Of a DNA stretch of 64,000 bases, positions 12,912 to 24,727 are shown one piece after another; the stretch's first letter is position 1, and each line of letters opens with the position of its first letter. A model generated the notes under the pieces. The model ran no database searches. It was not told where the DNA came from and saw nothing but the letters and a program-made list of their open reading frames with translations. Position numbers and translations under genes: made by a program. Source of the DNA: Brachionus plicatilis (taxonomy: Eukaryota; Rotifera; Eurotatoria; Ploima; Brachionidae); assembly GCA_010279815.1 (NCBI GenBank), contig QEOQ01000180.1, positions 915,036 through 979,035 on the forward strand, read 5' to 3'.

Positions 12912-13097
12912 TCTAAACTAACTAAATCTTTATGTAATTTAAAAGTTGGATAAAAGTTAAATGCTAGATAAAGATTTGTCACATCTTTACTCACTAGTTG
13001 TTTTTTAAAAATTTATTGTAAATGCTCTAAACGGCTATCAAAAGATTAAATTAAAAGTTTATTTTATTTTAAAAAATAATTAAAACAATTTTCTTAT

Positions 13098-16000
13098 TTA
13101 AAAAAATAAAATTTGTACATTTTCGTCAATCTTTTCTTTGTAAATCGATTGAATAGTTTGAATTTCCAATTTTAGACTTTCTGGCAATTGAGTTGGTACG
13201 TTCTGACTACAAGATCGAATTTTAAATTTTTCGTGCCATTGTTGTAGCATATTCAAACACTTTGTTGGATCAAATCTACTCAATAGAATTACTGACTCGA
13301 CCAATGCTAATTCGTAATTTATATAAACTTTAAAAAAAATTACAATTAATTTTTATATATATAGACTCAATAGACTCATGTATTGATAATGGCTAAGTAA
13401 AAAGAATCTGTAAATTTTTAAGTCAATTTTTAGTTAAATTTTAGTTGATTTTAGTCCTAACTTTTAAGAGATAAATTTCAGTTCTTACAATAATAAAAGC
13501 CAAATTTTCCAAAAAAAATTAAAAAACACATATTAAAGTGAGCGGAAATATATAAGTATGCTTAGAAATTAAAATAATGCTTATTTTAAGTAAGTAAAGG
13601 GTGCGTTTAAGTCAAAGAAAAAGTGCTTAATATTTTAACTAATATTGGCTGGTAGAAAATAAATACAAAAAAAAAATTGTATATAAAAAATTTAGTGATC
13701 CAAAATTTTGTACCACGTCTATGCACTTTCCAAGACTTGTTAAAATATTTGCTAAATTTAGTTTTGTAAAGGAAAAATTTCATATTATCAATGGATTATT
13801 TTTTGAATAGAAATAAAATGTCCCTTTTAAATTTAAAAAAATAAGCATTATATATGATTAATTAAGAAATTGACTTTTTTAAAACTTTTTTTTTTAAATC
13901 TACAGATAACCTAAATGTTGTCATGTTTGACAAATAATTCCCTTTTTGAATATTTCATAGACTCGTACAAAACAGCAATAATGTCACGCTTAAGAGAAAA
14001 TTTTCTTTAAAAATTTTTTATTCCTAAACTGATAGCAAAGTATGAAGTAAAAAATGAACCTGTATTTAGCGAGTTGAATTTAATTTCGATTTGAGACAAA
14101 ATCTCCAAAGCATAATTGTCGACTGGGCACATGAGGGAGACAATACTGCTCATTGAGATCAACAAAAACCCATATTTGTTTCTATATTTGAAAATATCAT
14201 CAGTTTGAAGTGAATTATCCATTAGTTTATTATCTAAATCATTCATTTCTTTAGATATAAATTTATCAATAAAATTTTGTTTAGTCCATGTCCAGTCTTC
14301 ATTTAAACACAAAAGTTTGAAAGCCTCACAGTATTCTAGCATAAGTCCGTTTAAACTAAAGATTTTTTCTAAAAAAAAATTTAAAATTATATAATTTAGA
14401 AAATTTAATTTTACCATCCAAATTGAAATAATTCGTAGATTCAAATGCATGCTGGATGCTGGCTTTTAGAAAAGACAAAGAGTCGAGGCTCTTGGTAGAT
14501 TCAATGCTCCAGTTACAAAGTGATTCCAAAATCTTGATTTAAATTATTAATAAAAATTATAAAAATTAATTTAAATTGGTTATCAAAAATAAGATTTACT
14601 ATCTTTGAAACAATTAAAAAAAAAGATTAATAATGCATCTCAAAAATTGAATCTTAAGATCAAATTTTTATTTATTTCTTAATAAAGGAATAAAAAGTTA
14701 AATGTAAATTGATCTAAGTATTGATATATTATCGAATATCGAAAATTTATTGTAATAATACTTTTAAAAAGGCACCTAAAAAGTCAAATATTTTCAAATT
14801 TTTTTACTTAAAAATATTATACAGCCTTTGTCATAAATATTCAATATAAAAATTTAAAATAAATGAATCTAAATTTTTAAATTACAAAATAGGTGAATGT
14901 ATATTATAATACGGGAAATTAGTTCATTTGTTAACAAAAGTTTTTTTACTTTTACTTTACAGGGCGTGAAATTTTTCAAGATAGTAAAACAAAAATAATT
15001 GTCTTTTTTGTTGCTTCACATTAGGTGTTGTTTAATTCTTTTTGGTATTGTTTTTTAAGGATACCATGAAATACTTAACTAAATAATAGCATAAAGAATA
15101 TTAATCTTAATAAAAATATTTTTTAAGATATTAAAATGTAATTATATTAATTAGTTTCATTTATTTAATAATCATTGCAATAAAGTTAGAAAATTAGTTA
15201 ACAAAATAAAATTTTTATCTTTTTTAATGAGAGTTTTTGAAAAAGTAACTTCCATTTATTTTTAAAAACTAAATTTTAAACATCGCGCTTTTTCAAATGT
15301 TTTTTCTAACCCTGATTGTATGAAAATTTTTATTAAAAGACAAAAAAATACATCAAATAGAAACCAATATTTTAAAATTATGACACTTTTTATCAAAACA
15401 TTATAACGAATTAAAGACAAATTATCCTACATTTTTATCTTTGTCATTTTTTTATTGATGTAAAATTTAAAAAATGAAAATAAAATTAAAAAATGAATAT
15501 AATATTGTAATTGATATCTTACCATTTCCAATAATTATTAAATAGAGTTTTATAAAATATCAATTTAGTTAATTTTTTGTTAGAATATATAAAATTAATA
15601 GGTAGCTTGTCATAAATTTCTCAATCAAAAGTCTCAATCATTTAAAAATATTGGATTTCTATTTAATTTAGTATTAATTATTTTTTTATGTATCACCTTA
15701 ATAATCGGGCGTTTTGTTTTATACTTGTGGAGAAAAATAAAATATTTGATGTATATTTTCCAAATTGTGTAGTATTCGAACTAAATTTCGTTTTTAAAAC
15801 GAGACTACCACCAAATTAGAAATAAAGTGTAATCAGTTAGAATTTAGAGTGCATATTGGAATTTTAAATTAAAATTTTACTGATATTCTACTCACATGGA
15901 CATAATATTTCGAAAATTTGGAATACTTAAAATCAGGTTTGATCTTCTCAAGCTCGACATTATTTTTAAAAATATTGCTCTTCACAATGCCCATCACAAC

Positions 16001-19000
16001 AAAAAGAATCGGATTCTTCAGCTCAGCCGAATCTATATCTTCATCATTCACTTGATCTATTGAGCATGGCCAAGTGAGACATTCGGGCCATATTCTAGCG
16101 AACCAAAGAATCAAATTTTGAAAATGCATAGGCATAGATGTCTCTCGAGATGTAATTAAATCGCACATAAAACACTTAAGATAGTCGTAGTTTTTGCTAG
16201 ACTTGCACAAAAAACACAGCATTCTTCTGATGATTAAACTTAGAATTATTCATTTAGGACAAATTAAAAAGTAAATTACCCCATTTTCATTTTAAATGTA
16301 TTCTGAAATTCATTGCTAAGGACCAATACTTTCAAACAATTTAAGAATTCAAGTTGCACTGCTTCCTTCAAAAAAAAAAAAAAATCTTTTTAAAATGTGA
16401 TCAATAAATTAAAGGAAAAAATACTAATGTTGGATATTCAGTCAATTTTCTAAGAATATAAACATATTTTTCTTCTTCCTTAGTTATTTTTGCCATCATG
16501 GCATCGTTCAGTCTACTCTGCAAGTAGCTAGTATACGAACTTTGACTAGATCGCTTTCCGTAAATTGTTCTAGTAATGGATTCAAATTCATCCTTTACTG
16601 GTGTATTACAAATCATGTTTATTTGCTTGAACAATTTCAGTTCGTTTTCGTCAACTTGATTTAGTTTAAGTTCGTCAAGAGGTATAAATTTGTTATTCAA
16701 ATAATGCTTTGAAGGAGAAAATTTTTTTTATTTTTTTAAATTTAAAAAATTTTCTGTCTTACTTTTATTAAAATGTGGGCAACAAATTTAGAGTTGTTCG
16801 ATTGGAGACTTTTCTTTTTGACTGCTCTGGCTAACTTGTCAATCAATTCGTCAAGTTCCTCAAAAGTAAATTCAATTTTAAAGTTAAATTTTCGAAAATA
16901 ATCTGCCAGACATTCTTTAACAACTTGAAATAAAAAATTAATATTTTATCATCAAAAAATAAAGTTCAAACTATAAGCCAGTGTGAAATTTCATACAAAA
17001 CTTCCAATACAAAAATAAAAAAATTATATAACTTTTGTTCTAAATGTCAAAAACTTGTTCTTTAAATGAAACAAAGTGAAACAAATGTTGTTTCACCTTC
17101 TGCAGAAGTCTGCAAAATCTGTGCAAATAAATTCCGCTTTATTTTTAATACTTTTAAATAGGGTGCAATTTTGCAGAATTTTCACAGATTTTGCAGACTT
17201 CTGCAGAAGGTGAAACAACATTTGTTTCACTTTGTTTCATTTAAAGAACAAGTTTTTGACATTTAGAACAAAAGTTATATAATTTTTTTATTTTTGTATT
17301 GGAATTTTTGTTTGAAATTTCACGATGCCAAACTAAAAAAAAAAATACATCTGATGTATATTTTAGAAGTTTGAACACTTTTGTGAAAATACTTTACATT
17401 CTTCGAGTGTTTTTTTGTCAGTATCTTCTACAAAAGCGAGACTACTCTTCCAGCTCGATTCACTTCCACCACTCTCTTTTCTAGATCGTTTTCCTTTTTC
17501 CTCCATTAGTGAGGAATCAACCGGAAAACGTCGCTTATTAGATCGATATTCCGTCTCTTTTTGAATTTTAAACTCGAGTTTTTCTATCATTGGCTTTGGA
17601 ACACTTAGCATATCATCAAACAAAAGTTCCATTAAACATTTTTCAATATTTTCTTTACAAACTTGGTCAACTATCGATTTATACATCAAATCTACTTGCT
17701 CATTTTTGGCCTCAGCCAAAACTCGCTGGGAACATTCGAGCATCAATTGATTAATTTTTTCATCAAAAATTTTTTCTGATATTTCCTCTTCCAGTTTAAT
17801 TCTTATTTCGTCCCGTAATTTTTTTTCCATTTGTTTTCGCTCATCTCTCTCTTCTTCAATGCACACTGTGCAAACATTTTCTAAAATATTGGCAGCTAGA
17901 TAACTTTTTGAGCTTGTTTCCTCATTCAAAAATTGATCAAGAAAAAGCTCTAGAATTAATTGTTCCTCAATCGATACTTCAATTAATTCATCAATTGTTT
18001 TTTGTTGCATATAATCCATGTATTGGTCAGTCAAATGTTCAATTCTATTTTCTAATATTTCAGCTTCCTCTGCGTCTTTTTGCTGGCTTTGGGAAAATTC
18101 CTCCTGAATGTTGGTAATATCAACTGATTTGTCTTTTTGATTGTCATTTTCTTCATCGCTCAGTTCGGATCCGAACAAATCCTTTGTATTAAACACGGAT
18201 TTTGATTTTTCTGACACATGTGATGAGGCAACAGATGAAGAGCAGATAGAAGATTCAGAATCGGAATCAGACTCCGAACCACTTGACTCCAAAGAGCTAG
18301 TGATGTCAAGTATTTGTTTATCCAAGCTTTTTGCATTCGATTCTTCTTTTGCATGACTAAACTTAATTTCTCCAGAATCTTGGGGCTTATTTGATATTTC
18401 CGGTTTTTCCGAAAGAGAAAAATTCATCGATTCCGATCCATCTTGGCTCAATGAAATATCTTTTTGTAGAGCGGGTTTTGCATCAGTTTCTTCATTTTCC
18501 GATTCGGAGCCGAGGAAAAAGGTGGTCTCTCTTTTGGGCAGTTCTAGCTGGGCAGGACTGCTTTCAGAAGACTCTTTAAAATTTACATTCAATATTTGGG
18601 TTGATGTTCTTATATTATTTAAAGCAAAACTTGGTGTCTCTTGAACTGTTCCAAGACTGAAAGAATTTTTTTTCAAAATTTAGCACAAAATTATTGAATG
18701 ACAAGAGTGTTACTTTAATTGTTGAACAGTTTTTTCGTGTTTTTCATTCAAAATTTTCAACTCATTTTTTAAATCTTCAATCTGTTTTAGATAATTGTTT
18801 GTTTTGTTCTCAAGCAGTCTCTCATTTTGCGCATATGAATTCAATTTTAGCTCGAATTCAGACTCTTTTTGACCAAAAGATGCAATTAATTCATCTTTTT
18901 GCTTGAGATTTTGTTCGAGTTGAGCTCTTTCTTTCGAATATTCTTTGTTTTGCTTAAGTTAATTCAAAACAAATTTATAAATTAGAAAGATAATGAAATT

Positions 19001-19358
19001 TACTTTTTTAAAAGTTTCGATTTCTTTGAGTAAATTTTTGTATTTATCATTTAAATGGTCAAAATCGCTATTTTAATTTAAATTTAATTAGTTCATAAAT
19101 TTTTTATGCTGAAGCTGCCGTACTAGTCTTTTTTTCTCAAATCTCCCGATAATTTTTCGCATTCCCTCTCCTTGTCTGAGTATTTTCTCAAGATTAAGTC
19201 AGTCTGAACTATTTTTTTAGCTAAATTTTGGAATTCAACAAGCTTTTGCTTTGTCTCATTCAAGTCCTTTGAAGTGTGGCAAATAATTTAATTAGTTTTT
19301 TTTTAATATGGAATAATACCTTCTTGGTTTGTTCACAGTTTTCACAATACGAAATCAT
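13098..19358 (-). CDS. Coiled-coil acidic protein, ICE1-like (little elongation complex subunit 1)
   Basis: Twelve exons: 19320-19358, 19125-19266, 19004-19067, 18714-18952, 17398-18656, 16763-16923, 16425-16706, 16280-16365, 15896-16226, 14415-14532, 14060-14368, 13098-13327. All phases agree except one missing base in exon 2, where an in-frame TGA falls at 19138-19140; correcting for it gives about 1086 residues. The N terminus has a CENCEQ pair of cysteines followed by a long coiled coil containing KKIVQTDLILRKY, resembling the start of ICE1 as I recall it. The centre is Ser/Glu/Asp-rich with several SESD-type acidic runs, then helical. The C-terminal part (LILWFARIWPECLTWPC, FDPTKCLNMLQQWHEKF) looks globular. 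ICE1 scaffolds the complex for snRNA gene transcription by Pol II. The identity is tentative; GANP was considered and dropped. Confidence 0.6.
16983..17323. mobile_element. Foldback MITE filling an ICE1-like intron
   Basis: Near-perfect inverted repeat of about 130 bp arms around a short centre. Its ends read GTGAAATTTCATACAAAA (left) and GTGAAATTTCAAACAAAA (right, complement). Internal words TCTGCAGAAGTCTGCAAAA and ACTTTTGTTCTAAATGTC pair between the arms. The element makes up most of the 474-nt intron 16924-17397. Relatives with the same terminal word lie at 47711-48033 and 60352-60620. No clear target duplication was found. Confidence 0.75.
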
Positions 19359-22300
19359 TTACGCTTTCAGGATTAATATCATTTCTTAAAAAGTATAGAC
19401 AGGATTTCAAAAAATTTTGCAAAAAAAATAACATTTATTAAAAATGCTTTTATAATTTTTATAATAGGTACTAAACATATTTAAGTCGATTTTTCAAGTT
19501 GCTCGTAAATTGTCTTTTAATTTTAAAAACAAATTATTAAGTAGATTTTTTATCGTTAAATTTTCTAAATATTGAAAATATATTCAAAGATTTGTATATT
19601 TTAGTTTAATGTAATTATATGCTTTTAGGAAAATTGATGATAAAAATTTTCTTTAATTTTGATCTTGTTTATTAAATCCCAATCTACTTGAATCTAATCA
19701 ATTATTTTTTTCATTTGAAAAATTGCTGAAACTTTCCGTGCAATTTGCCACAGGATTTTATGCAAAACGCAATCAAATTAAATTGAACCAAATTTAGAAA
19801 GAACATGAATTAATAAAGCGCCTTAGGTGAAGACAATTCTCCGAGTCAATCGAAAGCTAATTGAAAACTAATGGAATTATTCAGATTTAAATCTTTTTTT
19901 TTGACGCTAATTAAATTAATATTACAGACTCGATACAAAACTAGCAAAATTTTTTGTTAAAAAGCATATTCAATTTTTGTTTTAAATTAAAAATGTCAAT
20001 TCATTAAACATAAAATTTTTGAAAATTATTATTGAAATTTTTTAACTCTTAGGATTCAAAGGCGGAAATTGAAATAAATGAATTAAATCTGAGCTTTAAG
20101 TGACTTGTAGTGTCAAATATTAACTTAAAAGCTTAAGTTTGAATAAAAGAAACCGGAATTTTTTAAAGGAAAAAAATTTAAAAAAAAATTTTATTTCGAT
20201 ATTACCTGTTAATTAAGTATATATTTAAACAAAATCAATAAGATTTATTTTTAGATCAAAGCAATCAAGTGGAATATTTAGTAAAATTGAATTTTAAAAT
20301 TAAGGGTAAAGTTTAACCCCATAAAAAATCAATCAATTCTTTAAGCACTTATCTAAATAGTTTTATAAAAGGGTCATTTTTAATAAAAATAAAATTATTT
20401 GACGTAAAAGTAGATAATTTCATATTTAAAAAAAATCATTAAATTTGCTGCAGCGTCATCTAAAATTAAAAGATTCGTCAAAATTATTGAATTTTAATTA
20501 AAAATTAATTAAGAATTCGATTGCCGCAAAACGAAATATTTGTTAATGAAAATTATCCTTATTTTTTGGCCAATTTCTTTAGTAATCCTGGATTATAAGA
20601 AGTATTTAGCATCAGGTAAGTTATTAATTAAGTTAAAAATAAATGTTTCTTTTTAAGTCAAAATGTGGGGAAAGAATAAATAAAAATTTATCTTAAAGAT
20701 CTACTTTTCAATTTTTGAAAATAAATTTTATACAAATCTTCGAGAAATTAAAAAAAACATTTATTTTAGTATAATCAAGAGAAAAAGTAAACCATCAGAG
20801 CAATAATTTATTTTATAATGAAAAATCATCTAAAAAAGGATCAAGTAAATTATTAGCGTAATTGAATAATTTGTTCTTAAATTTTCCTTTAGACATCTCT
20901 AATTGATAGATTAAAAATATTGTTAAATAAATGTTATATTTAAACAAGAAAATTTTAAAATCTCTATTTTATTATTTATTTTATACAATAACTCTTCTAA
21001 TACTAGAATAAGACTCGATTTGCGTTTTGTATTTGCTAAAATTTTTATCAGAAAAACCTCCAAGAACTTAAAAAGGATTTTATCTTAAATTCATTCTAAG
21101 AAAAACGTTTTAATATCATTTTAATTATTTCTAGTATAAATTTTTAAAACTTGTTTCAAGCGATTAAAATTTGGGTTCTTATCTTACTTATTTTTCGGCA
21201 TTTTTAAATACCATAAAAAACGCCCTCTTATCGAACAGAATTATTTTGATTTTTCACAAAATAAACTAAACTCATTTAAAATAAATTTTCAAAAAATTAA
21301 AAAAATTGTTCTTCTAAATCAGTTTAGCGATCAAAATAGACTCATGGTTGCTAATTAATTAGTTTTTCAATAAGGGAATAATTGTAAAATATTAAATTTC
21401 ATTTTTTTCCTTTACATTTTTATATAATTAAAATTTAAAATTCAAAATTTTAATCGATGCTATTTATTATCGAGCTAAAATTTTTGATTATGTCGACAAG
21501 GTTGCATTTACAGAAAACTATCTTCATAGGAAACAAAGCGGATAAATATTATTTTCATGATTATTTTCTCCAACCGGATTAGTTAGTGAAAAATGAGACG
21601 ATATTAGAAATTTAATAACGCGAATTATGTTCCGAACAAAGAGCTAACTTTAATTTACACTTACATATACAACACACTGATTCATTTCCTTCTAGTCTCA
21701 AGAAATCAAAATTTTTATTTTTTGTCAACTCCGTTATTAGCCATTTTCATTAATTTCATTTATTTTTTTATGAAAAATTTAATTATAAATATAATTTAGT
21801 CAAACTGAGATTATCAGAGATAGCTCGGAATTATTAAACTAAACATAAACTAAATGTTTTCAGCAAATTGTTGATCAAATAGAATTTTGTTAATTTTAAA
21901 TCAAGTGAATTTAGTCATTCGAAATTTTAAATCAAGATAAATCAAATTATTTTTTAAATCAGTGTAGCTGTTTGTAAAATTCCTGGTCCCAGTGGTTTTA
22001 ATCCGCTAAATATTCATGAATAAAAAATCGGAAATTAATTTTTAAATAAAATCAAGCATTAAATTCAAACTTATTAACTACACCTCCATTCATTCATCAT
22101 TTAAAATAGAAGAATATCATAAAAATTTAATTTGATTTTTTACACTTATTTTTTTGCGGGAAACTGAATTAGCCTCGATATTCAAATCCATAGAATCTAA
22201 AATAAACTTCAAGGAAAAAAGCATTAAATTCAAATTTTGAATTAAACGGAAATAAGCTAATCCGAATTTTTAAATCGGATAAACAACACATGCATTTTAA

Positions 22301-24727
22301 TATAGAAGATTTTTGGCAATGTGGCATATATTTTCCGGCTCTTTATTTAAATCTTAGCTAATCTTAGGGTTTTTGGAATTAAACCAAGAGTTGGATAACA
22401 AGAGCATAATTTCTGGGTTAGTATAAAATTTGTGTTTTCGAAGCGAAAATATAAAAAATAAAGATAATTGTGCTATTAAATTTGTGTTGTTAGTATAGAT
22501 TAAAGTGTATTGATTAACTTGATTGTTTTTTAATATATTTACTTTTTGAAATAAATTGCATTATTTAAAACTTCGAATTGAGCCTAATTAATAAATTAAT
22601 TTTTAATGCGCTGATTTTTTCTTGTTGCTGATGTTCTTTTAGATAAGAGACACAAATTTGGTTCAAGTTTGTAGAGATAAGCTTTAAAAAATATACTCTT
22701 ATTTATTTAGAGATTGATTTATGAAATTATTTTTAATTAAAACCACTAAATTAAATGGCGAAGTTTATTAATCATTGCAATAGACTATTCCTCACAGGTT
22801 TCAAGTTAGTTAGGAAGATGCAAGAAGTTTTTTTTTTTTATCATAAAGATAAAATCGACATTAGTGAATATAAATTTGGCTCGAATTTATTTTATAATAA
22901 AAAGCGTGTTCAGATAGCTTTTAATTTTTTGTTTCCTGAAAAATTTTAGAGCCAAATTTTAATAATTTTTTGCTTTTGTTTAGAGCCTAAAAACAACAAA
23001 AAATCAATTTTATAATTTAAATAAAAAAATAAAATTTTTTATGTTTTTCAATCGATTTTAGATTCGTTTCCAAATTTAAATAATAAATAAATTATTTTCG
23101 TAATTTAATTGTAGTATTCCGCCATTTTCAAATGACCATTGATCTTTTCAATTTATGGGCAATATTACAAAATTTCACCAGTATAGCTAGAAAATTATTT
23201 ACTTTTAAAAACAATTAATTTAATTCGATATCATTTGCAGCATTTTATTCAGAATAAATGTAAAAATGCATTTAAAAAATATTAAGTGCAATTATTCTCC
23301 GTATTGCATTCTCAAGCAGATTTTTAAAAGTTTGAATTTATCGATACTGGGTACAGTTTTAAAATTTATTATTGTTATAAATGAATCCAATCAATTCCAA
23401 GAAAATCACCAAAATTTACCTTTTTTGAAGATTTGGGAACAAATTTTGTTCATGTCACGTAGTAAATTGAGTTAATTTTCATTTTTTAAATCACATATTT
23501 TTTTTTAAATCAAAAATACTTTAATATTTAATTTAGGTTAATGATGGCGTTCATACAATGGCACTTTGTACCATATTTTATTTTGATTCTTTTTTTAGCT
23601 TTTTAATGAATAATTCAAAATTTGAATTGTTCCCTAGTTTTGATGATATCCAAATTTTGTCGAGAACATATTTTAAAATTTAAACGTTTATAATTCATGA
23701 ACACAAATTGCTTAGGAAGAATTTATCATTTAATGTATAAGACATATTTAAAGAGGTTTAATCAGAGAAACGTGCAATGTATAAAGAAAAAGAATGCGTG
23801 CGAGGTAAATTAAATCATCTGAGAAAAAAATAAAATCAAAAAATTTAAATTCGAAAAATATTTAATTGTGATACAAAGTTTACTGATTATAATTTTTCAG
23901 TTTTCTTTTAATTTAAAATTTTTGCATCTTAAAAAATTAATTAAGAAGGTGAATTTTATAAAAAATATTTAGCCTAAATAAGAACAAATTAAATAGATTT
24001 TAGGGCGCTAATCATTAAATTCAGAGCTATTTCCATTGAATAAACATGACCTTTTTTCATTTTTTATAATTTTACCTAAAACAATTAAACAAACTCGAAA
24101 AAGTTAAAAAAGTGAATTTGCAGATTTTAAATTAATATTAATATTTTTTTCTTCGATGAATTTTTTGAGATTATAAAAAAAAAAAAAAAATTAGGGAAAA
24201 TAAAAAATTATAACAATTATTAAAAAAAATTTCTTTAAAATAAAAATAAAATATAAATCTTTTGGGATCTTGATTTTTTTATGAATTTATTTTAGATTAA
24301 AATAACTATTTTAAATTTAATCAGGTACACAAATTTTAGGAAATGGTTTTGATCGCTACTTTTTTTGGTAACGGCGCTCAAAAAAAGATGAAAGATTTGT
24401 TTTTTTTTGTTTGCATGCCTTTTTATTTAGAATTTTTATTTAAAGGCTACATTTTCTTTCACACATATAATTAAATTTTAATTCCGACAAGCACCTTAAA
24501 GAATACCATCTGAACATATAATCATGCACTAATTTTTTACATATAATTTTTTCTTTTTTTTATGACAGATTATTAAACCTTACCATCCTGTAATTAAAAA
24601 AATTCCAAGCAAAATTCTCTAAATGTTATGTGTAAAAAATAAGTGTTTGCACCGCTAATCGATATACAAGACCTTTTTAAATTGTTTAATGTGTTTTAAA
24701 AGCCGAGCAATTGCAGAGTTATAAAAA
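19359..24727. other. Intergenic region between divergent ICE1-like and KCNQ genes
   Basis: About 5.4 kb of AT-rich sequence with no supported exon. The ICE1-like gene starts at its left edge (minus) and KCNQ at its right edge (plus), so both upstream regions fall here. No TATA box, CpG patch or repeated regulatory motif could be distinguished from the AT-rich background. Confidence 0.5.

Noticed and set aside
18141..18579. Ser/Asp-rich frames on the plus strand and an alternative minus frame
   Set aside because: They are shadows of the acidic Ser/Glu-rich exon 17398-18656 of the ICE1-like gene.
13098..19358. GANP/MCM3AP (Sac3-domain) identity for the coiled-coil gene
   Set aside because: The helical segment after the acidic region is superficially similar, but there is no Sac3 domain and the C-terminal exons do not match GANP. 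The N-terminal coiled coil fits ICE1 better.
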